A stretch of 64,000 nt of DNA from Photobacterium profundum SS9 (GTDB lineage Bacteria; Pseudomonadota; Gammaproteobacteria; Enterobacterales; Vibrionaceae), in contig NC_006371.1 in NCBI RefSeq assembly GCF_000196255.1, positions 1-64,000 of the forward strand, given 5' to 3'. The notes under the pieces were generated by a model that was not told the DNA's origin, searched no databases, and worked only from the letters and a program-made list of their open reading frames with translations. This document shows positions 8,684 through 17,263 of this stretch, piece after piece. Numbering within the stretch: the stretch's first letter is position 1; each line of letters begins with the position of its first letter. Position numbers and translations under genes: made by a program.

Positions 8684-9820
8684 CTACAGTACGTGGTGCG
8701 CAGACGGCGCAACAGATGAAGATGAAAGAGTTCGGGAAGCTTTAGGTGGGTGCACGACTTCGCTTAATACTGCTGCGAGTGCGATCCATAAACCTGCCAT
8801 GGCGATAATGCCCAATAGCCCTGCAGGTCCCATTGGCAATTCATAAGGATAAGTGCCAGCATCGTAACGGGGGATGGTTTGTACATCCATAATGGTGACC
8901 CAGCGAAGATACCAACAACTGAATAACGTGATGGCGCTGGTAATGACTAATCCCATTTTTCTGGTGGAAAAAGACTGTGCCGTAAAACGAATGGCAAGGG
9001 CAATACAGCAAACAAATAAAAACGCGAGTATGGCTAAACGAGTAACCCATTGTGGATCGTTGAGTAACGTTAAACTATTACTGTTTACGACCCATAATGG
9101 TAATAAAATCAAGGCTAAAACGGCACTTAATAATATGGTGCGTTTAAGCAGAATATTGTCACCGTTAGTGAGAGATGATTTTGCAGTAAGGCTCGAATCG
9201 ATCGTGAGCAGCAACATAATTCCGGTTAAGCTAATCGCTCCCAGAAAAGCGGTGACAAACCACAGCAATGGTGAAGCCAGTTGATGCCATAACGGACGGC
9301 TTTGAAGTACCGCAATTTCAGCGCCGGTATACAGCGCAATGGTTAAACCAGACAGTGCCGTCAATACGGTTAATGCGATAAAGACGTTTGATGATACCGT
9401 CCAATTTCCAAGGGTTAACTTACTGGCGAGTTTAACGATGCGGTAGGGGCTATTTTTGAGTTGTTGAATATCAGAACGCAAATACAGCCATGCGACTAAC
9501 ACTGCTAAAGTAGAAAAAAGTGGTAAGAATAACGATCCATTCGACATCCACGACCATGATGTTAAATGCGTAAAGAAGTGCCAAGCACGTCCCGGTTGGT
9601 GAAGATCTGCGGTTAATGCTAGCGGGCCGACAACTGCTGAAATGGCTAACACAAGCGCAAGGGCTGCACGTAATGCATGGCTCGTGTGGCGTTTAAATAC
9701 ACATGCGATACAAAATAAAATGGCCGCGGCGTAAGCTGATCCAATATAGAAAAAGTATTGTACTGCCCACGGTAGCCAAGCGATGTCTTGCGGAGGAACA
9801 AGAATTTCAGTTATGTTCAT
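8684..9820 (-). CDS. ttrC: Tetrathionate reductase membrane subunit TtrC (NrfD family)
   Basis: TtrC anchors the complex and passes electrons from quinol to TtrB. The protein is 378 aa and highly hydrophobic, with about nine to ten transmembrane helices and no soluble domain, as in NrfD/PsrC proteins. Its ATG (9818-9820) overlaps the original ttrB stop as TAATG, so translation was coupled to ttrB before the IS200 insertion. The original ribosome binding site (GGAGAG on the minus strand, near 9826-9832) is still in place. Confidence 0.9.
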   Translation of the reverse strand: MNITEILVPPQDIAWLPWAVQYFFYIGSAYAAAILFCIACVFKRHTSHALRAALALVLAISAVVGPLALTADLHQPGRAWHFFTHLTSWSWMSNGSLFLPLFSTLAVLVAWLYLRSDIQQLKNSPYRIVKLASKLTLGNWTVSSNVFIALTVLTALSGLTIALYTGAEIAVLQSRPLWHQLASPLLWFVTAFLGAISLTGIMLLLTIDSSLTAKSSLTNGDNILLKRTILLSAVLALILLPLWVVNSNSLTLLNDPQWVTRLAILAFLFVCCIALAIRFTAQSFSTRKMGLVITSAITLFSCWYLRWVTIMDVQTIPRYDAGTYPYELPMGPAGLLGIIAMAGLWIALAAVLSEVVHPPKASRTLSSSSVAPSAHHVL

Positions 9821-9940
9821 TATTTCTCTCCTTGAGGATGGTAAATCGCCGCTTTACCATCAATGTGTGAGCTGAATTCAGTGTTTAAACCGATATAAAA
9901 CACATGTGGCTTGGTGTTCTCTTCCGGTTTCAATACTTTT
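9820..9940 (-). pseudogene. ttrB: Detached 3' end of ttrB
   Basis: Reading the minus strand into the ttrC start gives an open frame of about 39 codons (VLKPEENTKPHVFYIGLN..., ending HPQGEK) that stops at the TAATG overlap. It matches the usual C-terminal tail of TtrB and has no start of its own. The IS200-type element at about 9945-10540 separates it from the ttrB body. It is therefore the displaced last part of ttrB and is probably untranslated. Confidence 0.85.
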
Positions 9941-9944
9941 ATTC

Positions 9945-10540
9945 GTCACCTAAAAGGTTAAAACCACCGACTTTAGTCGGTCAGCTTCAGCTATGATATT
10001 TTACGGTCATCGATGATGTTGGAGCATGATTATGGATTATAGATATGGAAGTCATACAGTCTTCAAAATTCAGTACCATTTCGTTTTTGTAACGAAGTAT
10101 CGTTATCAAGTTTTGACTGGTGATGTTGGCTTGAAAGCTCGAGAGCTAATCAGGCAAACATGTCATGCTTTTGAGATTGATATTTTGAAGGGGGTAATCA
10201 GTAAAGATCATGTTCACTTGTTAGTTTCTGCACCACCCAATATGGCACCTAGCGAAATAATGCGAAGGATTAAAGGCCGTACATCGGCTAAGTTGTTCGA
10301 GAGTTATCCTGATTTAAAGAAGAAATACTGGGGACGTCATTTTTGGGCTAGAGGCTACTTTTGTGTGACATCTGGTGACCTAACGGAAGAAATGATAAAG
10401 GAATACCTTGATCATCACTTTGAGCCCAAGGCTGAAGATAACTTCAGGACAGAAGGCTAACGAAAACGGGTCTTTGACCCGTATCCGGACTTTCAGTCCT
10501 TAATACTAACCCACCTACTTTAGTAGGTGGTTGTTTAGTT
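9945..10540 (+). mobile_element. IS200/IS605-type insertion sequence inside ttrB
   Basis: A single tnpA gene is flanked by two subterminal hairpins. The left is ACCGACTTTAGTCGGT (9966-9981) and the right is CCACCTACTTTAGTAGGTGG (10511-10530). Such short imperfect palindromes at both ends, with no inverted terminal repeats, are typical of IS200 elements, which insert without target duplication. Exact ends cannot be fixed by eye. It lies opposite to the ttr operon. Confidence 0.85.
10026..10460 (+). CDS. tnpA: IS200-family Y1 transposase TnpA
   Basis: This is a single-strand HUH/Y1 transposase of 144 aa, the normal length. The HUH motif is HVHLLVSAPP; the catalytic tyrosine is expected in the C-terminal helix, probably in EEMIKEYLDHH. 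The start may be ATG 10026 or the ATG two codons later (MDYRYGS). The gene looks complete, so the element may still be active. Confidence 0.9.
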   Translation: MIMDYRYGSHTVFKIQYHFVFVTKYRYQVLTGDVGLKARELIRQTCHAFEIDILKGVISKDHVHLLVSAPPNMAPSEIMRRIKGRTSAKLFESYPDLKKKYWGRHFWARGYFCVTSGDLTEEMIKEYLDHHFEPKAEDNFRTEG

Positions 10541-11204
10541 CGTCTTTATGTTCAACGAGCAGTCGGTTTATTTCGCTGCTTGGGTTATTTAAATCCCCAA
10601 TGATCCGCGCACCACCTACACACGTTTCCACACAAGCAGGCAGTAAACCTTGCTCTAACCGATGTGCGCAAAACGTACATTTATCGGCTGTAAGGGTTTC
10701 TTCATTGATGAAGCGAGCATCGTAAGGGCAAGCCTGTACGCAATAGGCACAGGCAACACAGCGCTTGTTATCGACCATAACAATGCCGTCTTCACGTTGG
10801 TAAGTGGCCTGTACTGGGCAGACTTTGACGCAGGGTGGGTTATCACAATGGTTACACAGACGCGGCAGCATAAAAGACTTCACCTGTTTCGTGCCTGTAC
10901 TACCATCATCAAGGGTAACTTCATATTGCTTTACGGTGGTGCGGAATTGGCCAATAGGCGCTTGGTTTTCAATACTGCAGCCGACCGTACAGGCTTGGCA
11001 GCCAACACATTTACGCAAATCGACCACCATGGCATAGCGTTTTCCTACCATGCCTTTGCGATCAGGCTGATTGTTGTTTTTATATTTATTGCCCACCACA
11101 ATGTTGCCTGTTGAGGCGTTGCTGGCTTGTACGACTGGAATTAGTGCGGCCCCCGCGGTTATTGCACCAATGCCTGATAACAATCGTCTTTTACTCGGAT
11201 CCAT
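10515..11204 (-). CDS. ttrB: Tetrathionate reductase Fe-S subunit TtrB, C-terminus replaced by IS200 sequence
   Basis: TtrB carries four [4Fe-4S] clusters and passes electrons from TtrC to TtrA. Four cysteine groups are visible: CVGCQACTVGC, CNHCDNPPCVKVC, CVACAYCVQAC and CTFC...C...C. The start MDPSKRRLLSGIG (11204) gives a Tat-like signal; the frame is open further up, to 11285. After ...LLVEHKDEL the reading frame enters the IS200 end, adds NNHLLK and stops. About 39 native C-terminal residues lie beyond the element. All cluster ligands remain, so some function is possible, but loss of the tail may harm contact with TtrC. Confidence 0.9.
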   Translation of the reverse strand: MDPSKRRLLSGIGAITAGAALIPVVQASNASTGNIVVGNKYKNNNQPDRKGMVGKRYAMVVDLRKCVGCQACTVGCSIENQAPIGQFRTTVKQYEVTLDDGSTGTKQVKSFMLPRLCNHCDNPPCVKVCPVQATYQREDGIVMVDNKRCVACAYCVQACPYDARFINEETLTADKCTFCAHRLEQGLLPACVETCVGGARIIGDLNNPSSEINRLLVEHKDELNNHLLK

Positions 11205-11416
11205 ACTGCATACCTTGCTCATTAGTAGAGAGACAAGGTGATTGTCGGAAATCGACGGTTCTTCGCCTATTGTGGTTTTCCACATACCCTATTTAGGATT
11301 GATCTAAGACAAGATAAAACAGTGTTATACCTCACGCTTCGCATCATCCTCGGTGAGGTTAGTGTCATAATGAATCAAGAAAGAGCCCGTATCGGCAACT
11401 ATGAGCAAGTGGATAA

Positions 11417-13357
11417 ATGAACGTAATGAAGTGTTGGATAGTGCCTAGCATTAAAAGAGTGACACAAAAAAATAAGCCTCAAAATAAGCAAAAATCATGC
11501 GTTGCTGGTGGATACTGGCTTAACGTGATCGGTTATTCTGTGGTGACTCTTGCTGCTATCGCTTTTTCTCACACTATTTTCGCGAAAGATCCCCAGTCTG
11601 CCGATAGTGCCTTTAATCAAAAAATTGATGTGGGTATTTTAGCCACTAGAGGTAATTTAGAAGCTTTAAACCGTTGGCAGCCAACCATGGATTGGTTAGA
11701 ACGTAAAATTCCCAATACTGAATTTGTATTATACCCGTATACGCTTGAACAAATGACGGAGGCGGTAAAAGCCCAAACCGTCGACTTTGTGATCACCAAC
11801 CCTGGCCAGTCTGTGCTATTAGGGCGTCAGTATCCCCTTTCTTGGTTAGCAACGTTAAGAAGCCAGCAACAAGGTGGAACGACACTGGCAATAGGTTCTG
11901 CGTTAGTGGTGCGTAATGATTCCTCGTATTTTACGCTTACCGATTTAGATAACCAGCCAGTAGCTGCGGTATCTGACAGTGCATTTGGTGGCTATTTAAC
12001 CTTACGCCGAAAGATGCAGCAACGGAGCTTAGACCCGAATCGCTTTTTTTCGACCGTCGATTTTATTGGTTTTCCACTCGATGCCATTTTGTACAAATTA
12101 CGCGATAAACACGTAGAAGCGGCGGTTTTACCCGTTTGCCAGCTAGAAACAATGGGGCGGGAAGGGTTAATCGATTTTAGCCAGTATCGAGTCTTAGATA
12201 ACCAAGCACCAGTGGGTTTTGGCTGCCAAGTATCAACCGCGTTATACCCTAATTGGTCTTTTGCCAAAACAGGTAAAGCTTCTGAAACCTTAGCCAAGCA
12301 AATTGCGCGCGCATTATTGGATCTTCCTGAGCGGGATCCGGCGGCAATCGCTGCGCATTCATTAGGTTGGTCGGCACCGATCAGTCAATTAAAAATTGAT
12401 AAGTTGTATCAAGATCTCGATCTTCACCCGTTACAAAAGCCATGGTGGCAAGAAGCATTCACTTGGCTGAAGAGTAACCAACAATGGGGTTGGACGTTTT
12501 TACTCTTTGTTGTCGTGCTCAACCTATATCACTTTTTACTGGAGTACCGTTTTAGCCGCAATCAACGATTATTAATTGCAACTCAAAACCGATTAAAAGA
12601 AAAAAATGCCATGCTAGAACATGCCCAAAGGGTGGCTATTGTCGGCGAGTTAGGTGGCAGTATTGCTCATGAAATCAACCAGCCGTTATCTGCTATTCGT
12701 AACTATAGCCAAGGTGGTTTAGTGCGAATAAACAAAGGATCATCAGCGGACGATCTTAAAGTGGTATTAGAAAAAATCCAGCAACAAGTTATTAGGGCTG
12801 ATGATATTGTTCAGCGGTTACGATCTTTGATAAAAAAACGGCCGATCAACAAGCAATACAGTAATGTGCAGGCATTGATCACTGATGCTGTTATGTTGCT
12901 AGATCATGACTTAATAAAGCATCAGATTACGTTATCGATGACAGAAAGCGGACAAGTTGTGCCTGTCTACCTTGATCCGATTGGTTTCCAACAATTACTG
13001 TTGAACCTGGTTAAAAATGCGATGGATGCCTGTGTATTGGATCATCAGAAGCAGCGCGTTCAGGAACTGCATACTCAAGAAAAGTATCAAATAGTGATTC
13101 ATACCGAATACCTACCAGTAGAAAAACAGATGAAGCTGGTGGTAACGGATAATGGTAATGGTATTGGTTTGGAAGCGGATACTGCGTTATTACAGAGTGC
13201 TTTCTTCACCACAAAAGAAGAGGGATTAGGTTTGGGTTTAGCTATATGTCGTGATGTGGTTGAAGATCATCACGGTACATTGACGATGGCATCGAATAGT
13301 CCTCACGGCTGCCGTATTGAAGTGCGTTTGCCTTATATCGGTAATACCGAAAATTGA
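11417..13357 (+). CDS. ttrS: Tetrathionate sensor histidine kinase TtrS
   Basis: TtrS senses tetrathionate in the periplasm and phosphorylates TtrR. The protein is 646 aa. A signal/transmembrane segment near 35-55 is followed by a PhnD-like periplasmic domain (about 65-340), a second membrane helix near 355-375 (WTFLLFVVVLNLYHFLL), and a kinase core with His418 in AHEINQPLSAI, an N-box with LVKNAMDA and G-boxes GNGIG and GLGLGLAI. It is transcribed divergently from ttrB, with about 210 bases between the two starts. ttrR follows after 15 bases, so the two form an operon. Confidence 0.92.
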   Translation: MNVMKCWIVPSIKRVTQKNKPQNKQKSCVAGGYWLNVIGYSVVTLAAIAFSHTIFAKDPQSADSAFNQKIDVGILATRGNLEALNRWQPTMDWLERKIPNTEFVLYPYTLEQMTEAVKAQTVDFVITNPGQSVLLGRQYPLSWLATLRSQQQGGTTLAIGSALVVRNDSSYFTLTDLDNQPVAAVSDSAFGGYLTLRRKMQQRSLDPNRFFSTVDFIGFPLDAILYKLRDKHVEAAVLPVCQLETMGREGLIDFSQYRVLDNQAPVGFGCQVSTALYPNWSFAKTGKASETLAKQIARALLDLPERDPAAIAAHSLGWSAPISQLKIDKLYQDLDLHPLQKPWWQEAFTWLKSNQQWGWTFLLFVVVLNLYHFLLEYRFSRNQRLLIATQNRLKEKNAMLEHAQRVAIVGELGGSIAHEINQPLSAIRNYSQGGLVRINKGSSADDLKVVLEKIQQQVIRADDIVQRLRSLIKKRPINKQYSNVQALITDAVMLLDHDLIKHQITLSMTESGQVVPVYLDPIGFQQLLLNLVKNAMDACVLDHQKQRVQELHTQEKYQIVIHTEYLPVEKQMKLVVTDNGNGIGLEADTALLQSAFFTTKEEGLGLGLAICRDVVEDHHGTLTMASNSPHGCRIEVRLPYIGNTEN

Positions 13358-13372
13358 AGAAGGAAACCACAC

Positions 13373-13966
13373 GTGAACCCATTACCAGTCTTTGTTGTTG
13401 ATGATGACGAATCGGTACGCGATTCATTAGCCTTTATGCTTGAGGGGTATGATTTTAAAGTTGAAAGTTATGCTGATGGCGTAACATTTCTTGAGCAAGC
13501 GAATATTGATCAAGCAGGTTGTGTGGTGTTAGATATTCGTATGCCAATCATGATGGGACAGCAAGTTCACCGGCTATTAAAAGATAAACATAGCCCCCTC
13601 GTGGTTATCTTTTTAACGGGTCATGGTGATGTGCCGATGGCCGTTGAAGCGCTTAAACATGGTGCGATTGATTTCTTCCAAAAACCGGTTGATGGTGAAA
13701 AATTAGTGGCTGCGATTCGTCATGCTGAAAAACAATCCTTACACAATCAAAGCCAGCAGTTATTACATAAAGCGTTTGAAACATTAACGACTCGCGAGCA
13801 AGAGCTTTTAGGTTTACTCGTTAAAGGTTATAAAAACCAACAAATATCCGATGAATTATGTATTGCCGTGCGTACGGTTGAAGTGCACCGTTCTAGTTTG
13901 ATGAAAAAACTCCATGCAAAAACTATCGCGGAATTAGTGATGTTCTATTCGCAAATTAAAACGTAA
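13373..13966 (+). CDS. ttrR: Tetrathionate response regulator TtrR (LuxR/FixJ type)
   Basis: TtrR activates the ttrBCA operon when phosphorylated by TtrS. The protein is 197 aa. The receiver domain holds the phosphoacceptor Asp54 (VVLDIRMP), the acidic cluster DDDE and the conserved Lys in QKPVDGEK. A LuxR-type helix-turn-helix follows (LTTREQELLGLLVKG ... RTVEVHRSSLMKKL). The start is GTG at 13373, preceded by GAAGGAAA. Length and motifs are intact. Confidence 0.92.
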   Translation: MNPLPVFVVDDDESVRDSLAFMLEGYDFKVESYADGVTFLEQANIDQAGCVVLDIRMPIMMGQQVHRLLKDKHSPLVVIFLTGHGDVPMAVEALKHGAIDFFQKPVDGEKLVAAIRHAEKQSLHNQSQQLLHKAFETLTTREQELLGLLVKGYKNQQISDELCIAVRTVEVHRSSLMKKLHAKTIAELVMFYSQIKT

Positions 13967-14204
13967 TTCTAGCCAGTGTTTGTTGTGTTGCATTGGGGTA
14001 CAAGTGTTAATTAAATAGAGGTGAAATTTGCGCTGAGTATATTAATACTGAAGACCATTTATTTGGGTGATTTATTACTTGTACCAAGTGTGATCATGGC
14101 TGAAAAGTTGATCTTATCTTCTATCATCGTGAATGACTTCTTATGAGTTAGGCCATACAATTTCGCATAATATCTACTATAAAATATTGCTTAATGGAAT
14201 GGTA

Positions 14205-14780
14205 ATGACAGAAAAAGAAAAGATGCTATCTGGTTTAATCTATCAAGCGTGGGATGAAGAGCTAACTGCCGATCGCCATAACGCCAAAGGATTATGTTTT
14301 AAGATCAATCAAACCTGTCCGACGCAGAAAGATGTCCGACAGGGTTTGATTAATGAGCTACTCGGCTATGATAGTGATGCATGGATTGAATCACCCTTTA
14401 ACTGTGATTATGGCTACAACATTAAAGTCGGTAGCGGTTTTTATATCAATCATGGCTGTACCATTCTTGATGCTGTACCTATTACTATTGGTGATAACTG
14501 TCTGCTAGCCCCTGGCGTCGTTATTTCAACTGCAGGTCATCCGCTTGATCCTGTTGAAAGAGCGAGAGGTGATGAGTTTGCTCAAGCGATTACGATTGGC
14601 AATGATGTATGGCTTGGTGCCAATGTAACCGTGTGCCCCGGCGTGACTATTGGCGATAATGTGGTTGTGGGTGCTGGCAGTGTGGTGGTAAAAAATCTAC
14701 CTGCAAACAGTGTGTGTGTCGGATCTCCCGCTAAGCCTCTTCGCTACCTTAAAGAAGGCGAGTGTAATCCTACGTTGTAA
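14205..14780 (+). CDS. Sugar O-acetyltransferase (maltose/galactoside acetyltransferase family)
   Basis: This protein transfers acetyl from acetyl-CoA to a sugar or similar hydroxyl group. From MTEKEKML it is 191 aa, normal for the Maa/LacA/NodL group. The N-terminal helical cap (YQAWDEELTADR) is followed by a left-handed beta-helix of hexapeptide repeats (ITIGDNCLLAPGVVI, ITIGNDVWLGANVTV, VTIGDNVVVGAGSVV), with the catalytic His in STAGHPLDP. The frame is open upstream to 14133, but those 24 residues are not family-like. The true substrate cannot be told from sequence. It appears monocistronic. Confidence 0.88.
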   Translation: MTEKEKMLSGLIYQAWDEELTADRHNAKGLCFKINQTCPTQKDVRQGLINELLGYDSDAWIESPFNCDYGYNIKVGSGFYINHGCTILDAVPITIGDNCLLAPGVVISTAGHPLDPVERARGDEFAQAITIGNDVWLGANVTVCPGVTIGDNVVVGAGSVVVKNLPANSVCVGSPAKPLRYLKEGECNPTL

Positions 14781-14898
14781 TTGCACTTCTTTGTACTGAG
14801 CACCTTTTATTCGTGTGTTATAGCGTGTTCAGTATCGATTTTTCTTCATTTTATTTTATCAGTAGAAAGCTCTTGATCATGCATCCGTGATTCTGAGC

Positions 14899-15693
14899 TT
14901 ATGCTTGATTAATGCCTAATCGTTGGCGATATTGTTCAGGTGTACAGTTGGCATGTTTTTTAAAAAGAGTAATAAAGGGTGATGCTTGATGATAACCGAG
15001 CGTTAATGCGATTTCTTTTATGGATAACCCTTTGCGCAGTAAATGTAATGAATAAACATATTTACGGCGTTGTCGCCATTCGGTAAAACTCATCCCGAGT
15101 TTATCTTGGCAGTGTCTTGCCAAGGTGCGTTCTGTTGTATGAATTGTTTTAGCCCATTGTGCGAGTGTTTTATTATTGGTTGGATTTTTTTCGAGTTCGA
15201 TCAAAATGGGTTTGAGCAACTTGTCGTCACTGGTTGGTAGAAATTGTTGATGTTCTTTAGCATTGATTACCTGATCCAATAACACCCGAACTAAACGATG
15301 GTCCTCAGGGGTTTTAGGTACAGAGACACAGCGCTCACGCAGGCTATTAATTATCGCACTGACGATTGGGTCTACTTCTAATAGGCAGGCGTAGTTAGGC
15401 AATCGAATCGCAAGAGGCTGTATAATATTCATCGAGCAATAGTTCATGCTGCGACGCATATGGCTTTCGTGCTCAATACCAGCAGGTACCCAAACCGCAT
15501 ATTCTGAAGGCGATAAAAAATGTTTGCCTTCAGCATGTAGCTCTAATATTCCGCCATTAATTAATTGCAGTTGTCCCCAAGAGTGTTTGTGCTTTTGCGT
15601 TGTCGTATTAGGCAGAAAAACTTCATGACCAAAAAAAATATCGCCAGGTGGATTATCATCATCAAACAGTGGTCGATAAATTTTAGACATCAA
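14899..15693 (-). CDS. AraC-family transcriptional regulator with cupin sensor domain
   Basis: The protein is 264 aa. An N-terminal cupin-like domain (TQKHKHSWGQLQLINGG) is followed by a C-terminal AraC DNA-binding domain with two helix-turn-helices (TLAQWAKTIHTTERTLARHC and LSIKEIALTLGYHQASPFI). This order fits AraC_binding plus HTH_18 regulators. The target is unknown. Neighbouring genes are convergent or divergent, and none is an obvious operon partner. Confidence 0.88.
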   Translation of the reverse strand: MMSKIYRPLFDDDNPPGDIFFGHEVFLPNTTTQKHKHSWGQLQLINGGILELHAEGKHFLSPSEYAVWVPAGIEHESHMRRSMNYCSMNIIQPLAIRLPNYACLLEVDPIVSAIINSLRERCVSVPKTPEDHRLVRVLLDQVINAKEHQQFLPTSDDKLLKPILIELEKNPTNNKTLAQWAKTIHTTERTLARHCQDKLGMSFTEWRQRRKYVYSLHLLRKGLSIKEIALTLGYHQASPFITLFKKHANCTPEQYRQRLGINQA

Positions 15694-15745
15694 AGATAGC
15701 CTTATTAATAAATAGGTATATAGATTTCAATTAGCATAATCGCTT

Positions 15746-15815
15746 TATACCCAAGTTACCTCAAGATGCTCGTTTCAGCGAGAATTTATTAGGCTTTAGG
15801 CAAGGCGCTAATTTA
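15746..15815 (+). repeat. Dispersed repeat family 1, partial copy
   Basis: This stretch begins TATACCCAAGTTACC and matches about 70 bases of the left part of the 5110-5391 element, including the CGTTTCAGCGAGAATTT segment and CAAGGC. Only one end is present here. It lies between the AraC regulator and the exonuclease gene. Confidence 0.7.
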
Positions 15816-15929
15816 TCGCAACTTAAAGGGAGAGTGAGTGGGTAATGGGAGTTTTCACCGAGGTTGGCTGCTGAAATCAAGAATAAATGATATGATCTAA
15901 CGAGTTTTAGTGTCGTGCTCGGAAAAGTA

Positions 15930-16490
15930 ATGAATTTTAATCGTATTGTCTGTTTTGACCTCGAAATGTGTTGTTGGAATGATGGCCGGGATCCAAAAAC
16001 CGGTGAAATCATTGAAATTGGGTTAGCGGAATTGGATTTAGATACTGGTGAGATCGTGCGACGAACTCAACATTATGTAAAACCTGAGCATGATGAAATC
16101 TCTGAGTTTTGTACCGAGTTGACTGGTATAAAACCGCAGGTTATTCATAAAAATGGTAAGCCTTTAGCTGAAATTTTACGTTCTATGGAGTCTAAATTTG
16201 GTGGCAAGCACAAAATTTATGCTGCATGGGGACACGACGATCGTATTTTACATGCTGAGTGTGCAGCGAAAGGTTTAAAAGTCCCTTTTACTGAGTACAT
16301 AAATTTAGCGATGATTTTTCGGTTACAGCGTCACGTAAAAAAGAAGCGTTGTGGTCAACGCGCTGCCATGGAAATCGCAGGTCTTGAGTGGGAAGGTCGA
16401 CAGCATTCAGGTTATGTTGATGCGTATAACCTTGCTCGTTTAACAAGAACGCTTTTTTGCGATAGTGATACTCAAGAAAAACATAAGTGA
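15930..16490 (+). CDS. DEDDh 3'-5' exonuclease (ERI1/KapD-like)
   Basis: This is a probable RNase T/DnaQ-fold exonuclease acting on single-stranded nucleic acid ends. From ATG 15930 it is 186 aa. Exo I motif is FDLEMCCW with IEIG after it; Exo II includes the WGHDDR region; Exo III includes HSGYVDAYNLARL (the H and D of DEDDh). An upstream GTG at 15915 is in frame, but the ATG has GGAAAAG before it. The gene ends in a hairpin at 16500. A truncated gene overlaps its 3' end on the other strand. Confidence 0.85.
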   Translation: MNFNRIVCFDLEMCCWNDGRDPKTGEIIEIGLAELDLDTGEIVRRTQHYVKPEHDEISEFCTELTGIKPQVIHKNGKPLAEILRSMESKFGGKHKIYAAWGHDDRILHAECAAKGLKVPFTEYINLAMIFRLQRHVKKKRCGQRAAMEIAGLEWEGRQHSGYVDAYNLARLTRTLFCDSDTQEKHK

Positions 16491-16908
16491 TCATGCTTTG
16501 GTATGGGTTGCGTTGGTAATAACCCATACCAAATTTACCCCCGTCAGTATCCCAATCAATATTTCCCCCGTCAGCCACAGCAACTAAATCTGTTTTTGCT
16601 TTTTTAAGATATTGAACAGACATGGCAGTTGGCAACCAGCGACTCTTAACAGGTACAGAAACATCAGTCATCATTCCTGCCGCTAGCTCTGCCATATTAC
16701 ACATAGCAATAGCATGCACTGTTTTAATGTGATTTTGCACTCTTCGACGCTTCTTAATACTTACGCTTGAATAGCCAGGTTTTAGATTGGTGACCAATGG
16801 TTTTATGGAAGAAAAATAAGGCGCCATACGGCAAACAATGAAAGTAAATAGATGTTGTCCGAATGGTAGCTTGGTTATTCGACGATAAGTTTTAAGATTT
16901 TTACGCAT
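16288..16908 (-). pseudogene. DUF4442 hotdog-fold (thioesterase-like) protein, C-terminus apparently lost
   Basis: From ATG 16908, preceded by AAGGAA, the first about 135 residues match the DUF4442/hotdog acyl-CoA thioesterase-like family (HAIAMCNMAELAAGMM, then KAKTDLVAVADGG and IDWDTDGG). The family normally ends with another 25-30 residues of beta strand. Here the frame instead passes through the exonuclease hairpin (16500-16530) and about 200 bases antisense to that gene, giving an unrelated tail. This suggests a deletion of the true 3' end. CCCCCGTCAG is repeated at the break (about 16539 and 16565). A working protein with a novel tail cannot be excluded. Confidence 0.6.
16500..16530. 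terminator. Hairpin after the exonuclease gene
   Basis: GGTATGGGTT (16500-16509) pairs perfectly with AACCCATACC (16521-16530). There is no strong T-run, so it may act as a weak terminator or an mRNA 3' stabiliser. Confidence 0.55.
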
Positions 16909-17263
16909 TGAAAATTCCTTTTTCAAATAACAATCTGGTCTGACCTCGCTACATTTTGTTCGTTCAAAAATCAACCATATGTCATGGTCATGCCTCACAG
17001 TTTTTACACTGTTTCTTATTAGGAAAGATTCAATTATTAAATGCAATTTTATTTTTTTTGCATTTTAAATCAAAGTCTTATTTTGTTTTTGTTCATGATG
17101 ATTCAATGGGGTAAATCATTTTATCCCGCTGAAATAGTAAATGTCTGACAATAGAGTCTATATGTCTGATTACAGATATTTATATCTCTAATGACGTGTA
17201 AGAATACACTTAAGAAAAATACGTTATCCCGATAAAAAACGAACTTATACAAAAAGGCAATCA
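16909..17263. other. AT-rich intergenic region between DUF4442 and eamA
   Basis: This gap of about 355 bases holds the divergent promoters of the two flanking genes. I see no ORF with family features, no repeat and no clear regulatory palindrome. Confidence 0.6.

Noticed and set aside
8874..9284. 136-codon open frame antisense to ttrC
   Set aside because: It is complementary to a transmembrane protein gene, has no ribosome binding site and shows no recognisable protein features.
11299..11312. Possible FNR box (TTGATCTAAGACAA) between ttrB and ttrS
   Set aside because: The second half-site is poor (GACAA instead of ATCAA), so I cannot support it, although anaerobic control would make sense.
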